Numbered from the stretch's first letter, positions 8,764-17,560 are shown. The stretch is 64,000 bases of DNA from Flavobacterium buctense (GCF_014486695.1 NZ_JACTAB010000004.1:124001-188000); one strand, 5' to 3'. A program made the numbers and translations. Notes: generated from the sequence alone by a model not told the origin.

Positions 8764-9981
8764 TTAATGCAATTTTTTTACAGCTTCCTGTTGCGCTGTA
8801 GTAGCAAAATCCCTAATCAAACGCTCAGCGTAATCATCTAGTAATTGTCTTACTCGTGCGTGTTTATCACTTTTTACTACCAATCCGGCGTGGTATTCTA
8901 AAGGTACTCGGAAACACACTTCTCCATCATTAAAACCGGATAAATCAGGATGTTCAAATTTGGATAAGGTCAGTACAATTCCGGCGTATTCTTTTTTGAT
9001 GGTGGGTAATTTGTATTCTTTGCCTTTAACTAAGGCATCTTCAATTTTGGCCCATTCACTCCAAAGATTCACGCCACAAGCAGCTTCCACCATTTCGGCT
9101 AAATGCGCACCACCGACACGCGAAGCGGTTTCTAGAAAGTAGATTTTACCGTCATCATTGCATTTAATGAACTCCGTATGATTGGCACCATGTTGCATTC
9201 CAAAAGCTTTCATCACTTGCTCGTTTTGTTTTTTGATGGCTTTGTCATCTTTAGAATCATAAGGAATATTGGCACTTCGGAAAATACCACCACCTTGGGA
9301 GATTTCCATTGGCGTCGCCAAATATTGAGAAGTTATGGAAAACAAAGTTTTACCTTGCCAATTCAATCCATCACAATGATACACAGCGCCAGGTTTGAAT
9401 TGTTCTACCAAATATTTAATGCGATTGTCTCCCAATCCGTGAATTTTTTCCCAAAGTTCATCTTTAGAATAGACTTTCATAATCCCCGAAGCCGAAGCTT
9501 CCGAACGCGGTTTTAAAACCCATGGCGGCGAAACGGTATCGGCAAACTCATTAATTTCGGTGTCATTAAATAACGGACTGAACGCCGGAATCGAAATACC
9601 CGCATCTTTAGCGCGCATTCTCATGGCCAACTTGTCTCGGAAATACCTACCGGTAGTTTGTCCCATTCCGGGCATGCGCAAGTTTTCACGCAAGTACGCC
9701 GCTTTTTCCACATCAAAATCATCTAAAGCTACGATGCCGTCAATCTTTCGTTCTCGCATCAAACCGGCCACTCCGGCCAACAATTCTTCCAAGTTCCAGT
9801 CCACATCCTGTCCGGGCATGAAATATATTTCGTCAATGTACTCAAACGCCCAAGGTTTGTCACGCAATTTCTCGGAAGTGATTAAATACACTTTATTGCC
9901 TTGTTTCTTCAAATTGATTAAGAAATCATTGCCTTTAAAGTAATTCGATATGCAAATGAAATTCTTGATTGGATTTTCCAT
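8764..9981 (-). CDS. ATP-grasp ligase (carbamoyl-phosphate synthase / carnosine synthase-like)
   Basis: The 405-residue protein has a Rossmann-like N-terminal domain (residues 1-105), the ATP-binding Lys157 in WVLKPRSEASASG, and metal ligands Glu284 and Arg288 in FLETASRVGGAH. This pattern is the BtrJ/carnosine-synthase/PurD-like side of the ATP-grasp superfamily, whose members join amino acids or small acids to amines. It is distinct from the RimK-like and permuted ATP-grasp proteins on the other strand, so the cluster has three different ATP-grasp enzymes. It starts 3 bp after the end of the M17 peptidase gene, so both are co-transcribed. Confidence 0.85.
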   Translation of the reverse strand: MENPIKNFICISNYFKGNDFLINLKKQGNKVYLITSEKLRDKPWAFEYIDEIYFMPGQDVDWNLEELLAGVAGLMRERKIDGIVALDDFDVEKAAYLRENLRMPGMGQTTGRYFRDKLAMRMRAKDAGISIPAFSPLFNDTEINEFADTVSPPWVLKPRSEASASGIMKVYSKDELWEKIHGLGDNRIKYLVEQFKPGAVYHCDGLNWQGKTLFSITSQYLATPMEISQGGGIFRSANIPYDSKDDKAIKKQNEQVMKAFGMQHGANHTEFIKCNDDGKIYFLETASRVGGAHLAEMVEAACGVNLWSEWAKIEDALVKGKEYKLPTIKKEYAGIVLTLSKFEHPDLSGFNDGEVCFRVPLEYHAGLVVKSDKHARVRQLLDDYAERLIRDFATTAQQEAVKKLH

Positions 9982-9984
9982 ACG

Positions 9985-11406
9985 CTATAGATTTTCAATA
10001 AATTTAGTAATTAAATGAACGCCATACCCAGTGGCATGTTTGGTCTTAGCAAATTCACTATCGCCAAAAGCCACACCGGCAATGTCTAAATGCGCCCACG
10101 ATTTATGGTCTTCGGTAAAATACTCTAAAAACTTCGCTGCCGAAATCGCTCCGGCCACCGGTTTCCCTGAATAGTTTTTCACATCGGCAATTTCGCTGTC
10201 GATATCCGGTTTGTAAGCATCCCAAAGCGGTAATGGCCACAAACGTTCCCCAATGGCATCACCGGATTCTTGTAGTTTTTTGGATAACGCTTCATTATTG
10301 GTAAACAATCCGGCGCATTCGTAGCCTAAAGTACCCACGACGCTTCCGGTTAAAGTGGCTAAATCGATTACCGTTTCGGGTTTGTAGTTTTTGATTAAAT
10401 ACGACAATCCGTCCACCAAAATCAATCGGCCTTCCGCATCGGTATCAATAATTTCAATCGAATGTCCGGCATAACTTTGGATGACATCGCTTGGCATAAA
10501 AGAATGCGCATCGACTGAATTCTCACAAGCAGGCACAATCGCCGTAACGCGATATGGCAATTGTAAATCGGCCACCAATTGCATGGCACCCAAAACCGCA
10601 GCAGCTCCGGCCATATCGCATTTCATTTGCACCATTCCGGTTGTTTTGATGTTTAAGCCGCCGGTGTCGAATGTGATGCCTTTGCCTACCAAACCGATGT
10701 GCTTTTGGGCATTTTCGGGTTTGTATTCCATGATGATGAATTGCGGTTCATTGGCACTGCCTTTTCCAACCGATAGGAAAGAATGCAACCCAATTTCTGT
10801 CGCTTTTGCTTTGCCGAAAACGGTTACTTCAAAACCATACTTCTTTCCGGCATCCATAGCCCAATCGGCTAAGTATTTCGGATTGACCTTGTTTGGTGGT
10901 AAATCGACCAGATTGAAAGTTTCCAGTTGGGCATTGGCGATTTTGATTCCCTTGACAATCGCTTCTTGAACCTCGTTTTTTGCTATATATTGCAACTCGA
11001 ACTGCTCTTCTGCTAACGGATGGGTTTCGCTTTTTTTGTAATGGCCTAAATTATAAGTGCCTAAAATCAATCCGGAAACGGAGGCTTCCACCTCATTGGC
11101 ATTGAATTGATCGGGAATTACCAACGCTACATTAGTTCCAAAAACCTCTTTTTGCTTGGAAGCTATACGCCTGAATATCGTTTTTAGGGATTTATAATCG
11201 ATTTCTTTTCCCAAGCCAATAAAGACATGAGTACAATCGTATTTTTCGACCAAATAATGGGTGTCTTTCTTTCCGTAAAATACTTTGGAGGAAACTGTTA
11301 CACCATGGTATTCTATCGGTACTATACTTTTAGCATTGGTTTCGTACACCGGAATTAAAATAGTTCCGATAAAAGCGTCAAGGGTTTTTATTTGTTTTGT
11401 TTTCAT
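9985..11406 (-). CDS. M17 leucyl-aminopeptidase family metallopeptidase
   Basis: ATG at 11406 (Met-Lys-Thr-Lys-Gln) gives 473 residues. It lies one base after the stop codon of the upstream esterase gene; a longer start would overlap that gene by 56 bases. The catalytic domain is complete: GKGITFDTGGLNIKTTGMV, MKCDMAGAAAV, and DTDAEGRLIL with Asp in place of the usual first Asn. The enzyme removes N-terminal residues from peptides using two metal ions. In M17 relatives this includes cleaving Cys-Gly from glutathione breakdown. Here it is transcribed with an ATP-grasp ligase and an esterase, suggesting it trims or recycles the peptide-like product rather than being a general housekeeping aminopeptidase. 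Confidence 0.9.
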   Translation of the reverse strand: MKTKQIKTLDAFIGTILIPVYETNAKSIVPIEYHGVTVSSKVFYGKKDTHYLVEKYDCTHVFIGLGKEIDYKSLKTIFRRIASKQKEVFGTNVALVIPDQFNANEVEASVSGLILGTYNLGHYKKSETHPLAEEQFELQYIAKNEVQEAIVKGIKIANAQLETFNLVDLPPNKVNPKYLADWAMDAGKKYGFEVTVFGKAKATEIGLHSFLSVGKGSANEPQFIIMEYKPENAQKHIGLVGKGITFDTGGLNIKTTGMVQMKCDMAGAAAVLGAMQLVADLQLPYRVTAIVPACENSVDAHSFMPSDVIQSYAGHSIEIIDTDAEGRLILVDGLSYLIKNYKPETVIDLATLTGSVVGTLGYECAGLFTNNEALSKKLQESGDAIGERLWPLPLWDAYKPDIDSEIADVKNYSGKPVAGAISAAKFLEYFTEDHKSWAHLDIAGVAFGDSEFAKTKHATGYGVHLITKFIENL

Positions 11407-11407
11407 A

Positions 11408-12550
11408 TTATTCTTCTTTAGTACTGAAATAAAGCCATTCAATCGCTTTGGGAAATTCGTCACTCCAGTATCTTTCGTTGTGTTTGCCTTCCATATTAAG
11501 GCTCAAACGCACCTTCATTTTATCGGCGAACCCTTCTTTTTTTAGTAATCGTTTTTTAAAGTTTTTTACGTGGTCAATCATGGTCGCACTTTCATCGCCT
11601 CCGGCATAAAGATAAATTCGGGTGTCTTGCGGTTCATCCATGTCTAAGAAAGACAACTTGATTTTAGGCACTACCCAAAGCGATGGCGAGAATATCATCA
11701 ACTTCCCAAAGATTTCCGGATACATAATCCCCGAAAAAATACTGACCAAGCCGCCCATAGAACTGCCGCCAATTCCGGTGTGCTCTCGTTCAGGTTTGGT
11801 TCTGAAATTAGCATCCACAAAAGGCTTTAAAGTTTCGGTTACGAAGCGAATGTACTTTTTACCTTCGCCGCTACCCAGAACAGTATTGCCAACATTGTAT
11901 TCTTTGATTCTTTCTTTTTCCGCATGTTCAACCGCTATGATAATGATTTTGCCAATTTTGTATTCGGCCATGACGGCTAGTTTTTTATCGATTTCCCAGT
12001 TGCCGTATTTGGCTTTTTCGTTGAATAGATTTTGTGCGTCTTGCAAATACAACACCGGATAAGTCTCGGAAGTATTTTTATAATCATGAGGCAACAACGC
12101 CCAAACTCTGCGGGTTTTATTCAATTGCGGAATTTCGAATTCTTCGGAGATTAAATGGACTTCCGGTAAGAACTTGGATTTGAAGGGCAGCCAGTTGTGA
12201 CGCCATTTGGCCACGTGTTCTTTGCGAACGCCGTTGTGTTGTTTGCAACTTCTGTTTTCGGTACGATTGCCAAATTTATCAATCTCTACTTCGCTCCAAT
12301 CGCCTCGGGTAAATTTGTATAAAAGTTCGTCGGGATAAGTGAAATTGTGGTCAAATTTGTAATGGTACAAACCTTGTCCAACACGCTCCATTTCGAATTG
12401 TTTGTCTTGGGTTTCCCAGTTATTGAAATTTCCGGAAATGTAAACCGGTCTTTCGTCGTCTTCGTCGGTGGTTAAAATAATATTGAGTTGGGGTTCAATA
12501 ATTTTCTTTGGATTTAAATCTTCCGCGACATTTTCTTCAGGGCTGCGCAT
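11408..12550 (-). CDS. Putative esterase with N-terminal carbohydrate-binding-like (E-set) domain
   Basis: A 380-residue protein. Residues about 20-110 form an immunoglobulin-like E-set/CBM48-type domain (VYISGNFNNWETQDKQF). Residues 130-380 form an alpha/beta-hydrolase of the putative esterase (Fes/esterase D) family with the elbow Gly-Gly-Ser-Ser-Met-Gly-Gly and a late His in GKHNERYW. No signal peptide is visible, so it should be cytoplasmic. This two-domain layout is that of enterochelin-esterase-like proteins, which cut ester bonds of small peptide products. It is the first gene of the minus-strand operon and mirrors the esterase that starts the plus-strand run. Confidence 0.85.
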   Translation of the reverse strand: MRSPEENVAEDLNPKKIIEPQLNIILTTDEDDERPVYISGNFNNWETQDKQFEMERVGQGLYHYKFDHNFTYPDELLYKFTRGDWSEVEIDKFGNRTENRSCKQHNGVRKEHVAKWRHNWLPFKSKFLPEVHLISEEFEIPQLNKTRRVWALLPHDYKNTSETYPVLYLQDAQNLFNEKAKYGNWEIDKKLAVMAEYKIGKIIIIAVEHAEKERIKEYNVGNTVLGSGEGKKYIRFVTETLKPFVDANFRTKPEREHTGIGGSSMGGLVSIFSGIMYPEIFGKLMIFSPSLWVVPKIKLSFLDMDEPQDTRIYLYAGGDESATMIDHVKNFKKRLLKKEGFADKMKVRLSLNMEGKHNERYWSDEFPKAIEWLYFSTKEE

Positions 12551-12688
12551 GCTTAGTATTCGTTTTACTTAAAACGTAAATATACTTTATTGCCTAATGA
12601 TAACAAAGTATTTCTGAAAAATTAGCAGATAATCGGTATAGCGTAATTTTTATTGAAATATCTTAATTTATAGGCTTATATAATAAAA

Positions 12689-12716
12689 AAACCTAACCAA
12701 ATTAACGGTTAGGTTC
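12689..12716 (-). terminator. Rho-independent terminator of the DUF2231-like gene
   Basis: AACCTAACC at 12690-12698 pairs perfectly with GGTTAGGTT at 12707-12715. Read on the minus strand the hairpin is followed by a run of T, 25 bases after the stop codon at 12741. Confidence 0.8.
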
Positions 12717-12740
12717 TTATAAACTATGATTAAATTTAGG

Positions 12741-13238
12741 CTATTCTATTTCGATTTCCATTTCATTTTGCGGCTCAGCGATTTCTGAACTTACGGCATT
12801 TTCTCTAATCTCTGTATGGCGAACTTCTCCGCCTGAAGTACCTACTTCTTTGGCTAAAACTACGGTAACAACAGCAAGCAATAAAGTAATCCAAGAAAAT
12901 AAATTGGCTTTAGCATGTTTTTTGGCAGTAGCTATCAAAGACAATAAGGCAAATGCACCTGTTACATAAAGCACCAAAACAAATTTTTCGGCCAGTTCTT
13001 CGTGTTCGTGAATGATTTCTTTGCCTACACTTGGCATGTCTTCTACTAACTCTTCAGCGCCTTCTCCTGTTGACATTGAAGCAAAGCCAAAGACTGCAGC
13101 GATAATCAGTAGTACATAGGCTGTATTTTTTACCGCATTGTTTTTCATTACGATACCGGCAATTAAAATGCCTAATCCAAATATCGTCCCGATAATTGGA
13201 AAATGGTTGACTACCATGTGTAAGTGAGCGTCATTCAT
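12741..13238 (-). CDS. DUF2231-like small membrane protein
   Basis: A 165-residue integral membrane protein with four hydrophobic segments (about residues 10-29, 38-57, 85-106 and 112-130) and an acidic C-terminal tail of about 25 residues. The start NDAHLHMVVNHFPIIG has the His-rich first helix seen in DUF2231-type membrane proteins, which are sometimes linked to heme or respiration. It stands alone between a terminator and the histidine-kinase operon. The function is unknown; the family link is from the first helix only. Confidence 0.6.
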   Translation of the reverse strand: MNDAHLHMVVNHFPIIGTIFGLGILIAGIVMKNNAVKNTAYVLLIIAAVFGFASMSTGEGAEELVEDMPSVGKEIIHEHEELAEKFVLVLYVTGAFALLSLIATAKKHAKANLFSWITLLLAVVTVVLAKEVGTSGGEVRHTEIRENAVSSEIAEPQNEMEIEIE

Positions 13239-13313
13239 AATTTGTTGTGTTTTAATTGATTCAAATATAGGATTTATTTTAAGAGTCAGACATGATAATT
13301 ATCAAGTCCTAAA

Positions 13314-14696
13314 TCATTTTGGAAAGCGTAAAATAACTTTGGTTCCTTTGTGCTCTTCGCTTTCAATTTGCAAATCAATTTGCAGTAAAAGCGATAATCG
13401 TTTTACAATAGACAATCCCAAACCGGTTCCTTTAATTTCGGGATGGTCATTGGATTTGGAGCGGTAGAATTGGTCAAATATCTTTTGTAAATCTTCTTCG
13501 GCTATGCCAATTCCGTGATCAGAAACCGAACAAATCAATTCATTTTCGGTTTCAATAATGTCAAAATTGATGGTATCGCTGGGTTTAGAATACTTGACCG
13601 CATTGGTTAAAATATTATTCACAATGATGTTAAGCAAATAGGCATCTGTAGTTACATAATAATCTTTAGAGAACTTGGCAATGCACTTGATTTTCTTGTC
13701 GCTTATAATGGTGGTATTCCTTGAAATAACATCTAAAAACAGCGCGTTTAAGGAAACCTTTTCCAACTTTAAGGTTTGCTTTTGGTTTTCAAAACGGGCC
13801 AACAAAAGCAACTCGTCTACCAAGTGGTTCAATCGGTTTACTTCGTTGATACAGAAATCTATTTTTTCTTTATATTCCTCAGGATTACGGGGTTTACGAA
13901 TCAGCACTTCTAAAGTCCCTTTAATTACCGCTAAAGGCGTTCTAAGTTCGTGCGAGGCATCGGAAGTGAATTGTTTTTCGCGTTCAATGGCGTTCTCTAC
14001 CCTATCTAATAAATTATTGATGGTATGAGACAAAGTAAACAACTCGTCTCTGTTTTGTGGTAAAGGAATCCTCGATTTCAAGTTGTCTTTGGTAATCACA
14101 TTCGAAGTTTGGATGATAGTGCTTATCGGTTTGATGCTTCTGCCGGCTATGAATCGGGCGATTAGGAACAGCACTAACAATATCATCGGATACGCGATGA
14201 GCATCACGGTAAATAGGTTGTTCAATACCATGATGGAATCTTCTAACGACATGGCCACAATCATATAACCAATGATCTTAGTGCCTTGGTATAACGGCAC
14301 TTGAATTTGTCTGACTGAAATGTTTTCTAACTTGGTGTCAAACAGTTCATTCACCGGTGCATTGGCTTTGTAGGTCAGTTGTTTTTGTTTTAAGTTGGGC
14401 GACTTTTCCACCATCGCGCCTAATTCATCTACGAACTGGATGAAGGCCGGACTGACTTCTACTTTGTTAAACTGACTCGTCTTCCACTCTTCTTCTTCAA
14501 TTAGTAAGACGCAGTTTTCTATGACTTCAATTTCTTTTAGGTGTTCGGCTACTTCTGTTTTGATTTCGTTGTTCACCCTAACATAGACACTAAATCGCAC
14601 TATAGAATAGATAGCAAAAAAGACCACCAAAATTAACAAGGCAGTCGTGATGATGTAATTGGAAGCGATTCTGTTTTTAAAAGAAAACTGTTGCAT
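13314..14696 (-). CDS. HAMP-domain sensor histidine kinase
   Basis: A 460-residue inner-membrane kinase. TM1 is near residues 14-36, a periplasmic sensor follows, TM2 is near 163-185, HAMP comes next, then the dimerisation/phospho-acceptor box SHELRTPLAVIKG. The ATPase domain has the N box NILTNAVKYSKP, the G1 box DHGIGIAEEDL and the G2 box GTGLGLSIVKRL. All motifs are intact. It lies 2 bp downstream of its response regulator on the same strand, so the two form one operon and signalling pair. The periplasmic region gives no clue to the signal; CusS-like heavy-metal sensing is one possibility for this architecture but is not shown. Confidence 0.93.
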   Translation of the reverse strand: MQQFSFKNRIASNYIITTALLILVVFFAIYSIVRFSVYVRVNNEIKTEVAEHLKEIEVIENCVLLIEEEEWKTSQFNKVEVSPAFIQFVDELGAMVEKSPNLKQKQLTYKANAPVNELFDTKLENISVRQIQVPLYQGTKIIGYMIVAMSLEDSIMVLNNLFTVMLIAYPMILLVLFLIARFIAGRSIKPISTIIQTSNVITKDNLKSRIPLPQNRDELFTLSHTINNLLDRVENAIEREKQFTSDASHELRTPLAVIKGTLEVLIRKPRNPEEYKEKIDFCINEVNRLNHLVDELLLLARFENQKQTLKLEKVSLNALFLDVISRNTTIISDKKIKCIAKFSKDYYVTTDAYLLNIIVNNILTNAVKYSKPSDTINFDIIETENELICSVSDHGIGIAEEDLQKIFDQFYRSKSNDHPEIKGTGLGLSIVKRLSLLLQIDLQIESEEHKGTKVILRFPK

Positions 14697-14698
14697 TT

Positions 14699-15367
14699 TT
14701 ATTCGTCATTAGCGATATATCCTACGCCACGTATGGTTTTGATGTAATCTTCCTCCACTTTAAGATTTAGTTTTTTACGGATGGCGTTCATAAACACATC
14801 TATAACTCCGGTGTCGTATTCAAAATGAATGTCCCAAACGTCTTGAATGATTTGGGTTCTGGAACAAACGGTTCCTTTGTTTTTAACCAAGTAATGGAGT
14901 AAATCGAATTCCTTTTGCGTAAGCGAAACCTCCTTTTTGTTAACCGTAACTTGGTGTTTTTGCAAATTGATTTCTACCGGCCCGAGGGTTAAGATCTCAT
15001 TCTCGGGTTGGTCCCGCAATTGTACTTTAATCCGCTCAACCAATTCGTCAAAGCTAAAAGGTTTTTTGATGTAATCATTGGCGCCGCTTTTTAGTCCTTC
15101 TACGGTTTCTTGCACGGTGTCTTTGGCGGTTAGGAAAATGATAGGCACTTTGGTGTTTTGGCCTCTGATGGCTTTACATACTTCTACGCCGGTCATTTTG
15201 GGTAGCATCCAATCGAGTAACACCAAGTCGAACTTTTCGGTTTGAAAAAGCTCCAGTCCTGATTTGCCATTGTTGGCTGCCGAAATTTGGTAGCCTTCTT
15301 CTTCCAGCCCTTGTGTGAGGAACTGAACGATACCGACTTCGTCTTCTACTAGTAAAATGTGCTTCAT
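14699..15367 (-). CDS. OmpR/PhoB-family response regulator
   Basis: A 222-residue two-domain regulator. The receiver domain has the acidic pocket VEDE near residue 7, the phospho-acceptor Asp in LVLLDWMLPKMTG near 54 and the conserved Lys in IKKPFSFDEL near 103. The C-terminal winged-helix DNA-binding domain spans about 125-220 (LTQKEFDLLHYLVKN, then TIRGVGYI). It is the first gene of the operon with the histidine kinase. Upstream is a 424 bp gene-free stretch with short repeats. Confidence 0.94.
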   Translation of the reverse strand: MKHILLVEDEVGIVQFLTQGLEEEGYQISAANNGKSGLELFQTEKFDLVLLDWMLPKMTGVEVCKAIRGQNTKVPIIFLTAKDTVQETVEGLKSGANDYIKKPFSFDELVERIKVQLRDQPENEILTLGPVEINLQKHQVTVNKKEVSLTQKEFDLLHYLVKNKGTVCSRTQIIQDVWDIHFEYDTGVIDVFMNAIRKKLNLKVEEDYIKTIRGVGYIANDE

Positions 15368-15470
15368 AGCGGCTTTGATTTGCTGTGCTAATGTACTACA
15401 TTTTATGTTTTGGCGGTAGTGAGGGTTTTGTTTTTAAGGGAAAATTAATTTGGGAGAGGTTGGGTTATTA

Positions 15471-15498
15471 GGGATAAGGGATAAGGGATAAGGGATAA
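15471..15498 (+). repeat. (GGGATAA) x4 heptamer tandem repeat
   Basis: Four exact copies of the heptamer. The reverse complement occurs as three copies at 15612-15632 (the last with one change), so the two arrays form the arms of an inverted repeat around about 113 bp. Confidence 0.9.
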
Positions 15499-15560
15499 GT
15501 TTATAACTGACCACTATTTAATATCAAAAGTTTTACTAAACAAGAGTATGTTTTTCAAAA

Positions 15561-15720
15561 CTGAAAAGTATGCACAATGGGTTGTAATGACTATCGGGGT
15601 TTTCTTTCCCCTTATCCCTTATCCCTCATCCCTTTTTCATAAGAATTTTATGTTAATAACTTAAGGTGAAATCCCTATTGATGGGGATTGTTTGGTAGTA
15701 GGAAATTGGTTAAATTTGGA
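15561..15720 (+). repeat. Direct repeat block, copy 1
   Basis: Positions 15561-15584 are identical over 24 bases to 21181-21204. Positions 15641-15720 match 21331-21410 at roughly 85 percent by eye, including the small hairpin AATCCC/GGGATT around TATTGATG. Both pieces occur in the same order and orientation in the two copies and each copy ends shortly before a plus-strand gene (15792 and 21449). Confidence 0.85.
15612..15632 (+). repeat. (TTATCCC) x3 heptamer repeat, inverted partner
   Basis: Two exact TTATCCC units and one TCATCCC unit, the reverse complement of the array at 15471-15498. Confidence 0.85.
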
Positions 15721-15791
15721 AACACCGCTGATAGTGTTTATACTTATCGGTTAGTTATATGCCATTAGAACACTCACCTAAAAATTACTAT

Positions 15792-16985
15792 ATGAAATCT
15801 TTACACTTTTTCTTTATTTTTATTGCTTTTGCATTTTGTTCTAATGCACAAACAGATGCTAAAATTGTGATTGGTACTATTGATAGCATTCAATCCAAAA
15901 TCCTGAATGAGAAAAGAAAGTTTAGGATATATGTGCCTGCCGCTTCTAGTGTGACTGCTTCTGGTAAGCAACGCTATCCTATTATATATTCTATAGACGG
16001 TGATGAAAACTATTTCACCATGTTGACAGCGACAGTTCGCTTTTTGAGTACTATATACGATCCTGTTATTCCTGAACACATTGTTGTAAACATTATGGAT
16101 ACTGATAGAACAAGGGATTGTACACCTACGCATAGGGCGTATGACCCCAATTATGCAACTTCTGGAGGTAGTGAAAATTTTATTTCATTTATAGAGAAAG
16201 AATTAATCCCTTATATAGATGCCAAATACCCAACAACAACCAACAGAACAATTACTGGAGGTTCGCTGGCCGGACTTATAAGTATGCAAGTTTTTTTGCA
16301 TCATAATCAATTGTTTAATTCCTATATACCTTCTGACCCTAGTTTTTGGTGGGACGATGATTTGACAGTAAAGCAAGCTGAAAAAATATTGGCCAATACG
16401 AAATACAAAGGAACTTCTTTATTTATAGGCATTGCTAATAACATTCCAACAGGATGGGATATCAATACAGTTGAGAAAGATACCTCTGAAGCTTCTGGGC
16501 ACATTCGCACTATTCTGAAAATGAAAAAACTATTGGAAAAAAATAAAGACAATGGTCTGAACTTTCAATCTAACTATTACAATAACGAAACGCATGCCTC
16601 TATAGGTCTTATGACAGCATATGATGCTTTGCGTTTTATTTATAAAGACTATGCTATAACCGAGAAAGACATAACTGATACTACTGTAAATTTGTTGGAT
16701 AAATTGAAAACAAATTATGCATACTACAGCACAGAACCTGCTGAAACGAAAGTAAATGATGTTGGTTATTGGGCTTTGTATCTAAAACAATTTAAAAAAG
16801 TAGCAGAGCTTTTCAACTATAATCTTGACAAACATCCCAAAAGCTATAAAGTGTATGTTGCCCTGGGAGATTATTATGCCGCTATTGATGACAAACCCAA
16901 TGCTATCATTAATTACAAAAAGTCATTGGCTATTGAAGAAAATGCGGATATAAGAAAGAGACTGGAAAAGGTTGAAGGAAAATAA
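15792..16985 (+). CDS. Secreted putative esterase with C-terminal TPR repeats
   Basis: ATG at 15792 gives 397 residues starting with a signal peptide (MKSLHFFFIFIAFAF, cleaved near Ser-Asn-Ala-Gln); a longer start at 15759 would place 11 polar residues before it. The alpha/beta-hydrolase domain of the putative esterase family has the nucleophile elbow TGGSLAGLIS and a His in NNETHASIGL. Residues about 325-395 form tetratricopeptide repeats (ALYLKQFKKVAELFNYNLDK, ALGDYYAAIDDKPNAI). It should act in the periplasm. It is bracketed by the complementary cores GTTATATGCC (15754) and GGCATACAAC (16989), so it may be the first unit of the cassette-like array. Confidence 0.82.
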   Translation: MKSLHFFFIFIAFAFCSNAQTDAKIVIGTIDSIQSKILNEKRKFRIYVPAASSVTASGKQRYPIIYSIDGDENYFTMLTATVRFLSTIYDPVIPEHIVVNIMDTDRTRDCTPTHRAYDPNYATSGGSENFISFIEKELIPYIDAKYPTTTNRTITGGSLAGLISMQVFLHHNQLFNSYIPSDPSFWWDDDLTVKQAEKILANTKYKGTSLFIGIANNIPTGWDINTVEKDTSEASGHIRTILKMKKLLEKNKDNGLNFQSNYYNNETHASIGLMTAYDALRFIYKDYAITEKDITDTTVNLLDKLKTNYAYYSTEPAETKVNDVGYWALYLKQFKKVAELFNYNLDKHPKSYKVYVALGDYYAAIDDKPNAIINYKKSLAIEENADIRKRLEKVEGK

Positions 16986-16988
16986 AAC

Positions 16989-17123
16989 GGCATACAACAG
17001 CCGTTTGTGATTATGATTGATTTTGCGTTTATCCCGAAACACCTGTGCAAAAAGGAAATTATAGATGTAATCATCAGTAATAAATCATCGCAACAGTCGC
17101 GAAGCCGTTGCACGTTGTAGGCA
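16989..17123 (+). repeat. attC-like palindromic repeat 1
   Basis: The left core TACAAC (16993-16998) is the exact reverse complement of the right core GTTGTA (17114-17119). Inside the left core is AGCCGTTTGTGA; inside the right core is CGCGAAGCCGTTGCAC. The element is about 130 bp, with outer arms that can pair and an unpaired middle. The layout of inverted outer cores, inner arms and extra bases on one arm resembles integron attC sites. It separates the esterase-TPR gene from the next lipoprotein gene. Confidence 0.65.
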
Positions 17124-17140
17124 ATGCTAAAACACACGTT

Positions 17141-17560
17141 ATGAAAAAGACAAATTTATTTTTGACAATCATATTTGCATTTTTAAATTATAGTTGTGCT
17201 TGGTTTGAGGAAAGTGAGCATCAAAAAATTATTGGTGATTATGAAGTTGGCTGGAATGATTTAGAATCAAACAGGTCTATTCATAAACTCATAAAAAATT
17301 GCGACGGTTGTTCCGAAGTAATTATAGAGAATTATGTATATGCTGTTGGTCACAATGAAAAGTATATTATAGCTAAACAAATTCAAAATTTCAACGGAGA
17401 AACACGATACTTCATAATTGACATTAAAAAAAACAAGATCAGTAGCCAAAAAGGAATTTTTGGTCCATTAAGCGAAACCGAATTTGAAAAAACTAGGAAA
17501 GAATTACAAATAGAAAGTTTAAAATTTGATTTAAATTTTAGTCAGAAACCGAAAAGCTAA
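17141..17560 (+). CDS. Small lipoprotein, cassette gene
   Basis: ATG at 17141 gives 139 residues with a lipoprotein signal (MKKTNLFLTIIFAFL, lipobox Leu-Asn-Tyr-Ser-Cys at residues 14-18); the longer ORF start would lie in the upstream repeat. The mature part is polar with a Cys pair in NCDGCSE. I do not recognise a family. It is a single gene between attC-like repeats 1 and 2. The sequence beginning its cassette (GTTGTAGGCA) is complementary in 9 of 10 bases to that ending it (TGTCTACAAC), as expected for one mobile cassette. Confidence 0.7.
   Translation: MKKTNLFLTIIFAFLNYSCAWFEESEHQKIIGDYEVGWNDLESNRSIHKLIKNCDGCSEVIIENYVYAVGHNEKYIIAKQIQNFNGETRYFIIDIKKNKISSQKGIFGPLSETEFEKTRKELQIESLKFDLNFSQKPKS

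Larger units (their letters stand above)
15368..15791. other. Gene-free stretch with repeats, left edge of the accessory region
   Basis: This stretch holds four GGGATAA heptamers (15471-15498), three inverted TTATCCC-type heptamers (15612-15632), a CTGACCACTATTT motif (15507-15519) also seen at 6048-6060, one copy of a block repeated at 21181-21410, and the start of the first cassette-like unit (15754-15763). No convincing ORF or RNA gene is visible. Confidence 0.7.

Noticed and set aside
10481..10969. Plus-strand open frame of 162 codons inside the M17 peptidase gene
   Set aside because: The M17 gene is unambiguous by motifs; the antisense frame is rich in Pro/Cys/Met as expected for a shadow.
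15471..15632. CRISPR array
   Set aside because: Units are seven bases without spacers, so these are simple tandem repeats.
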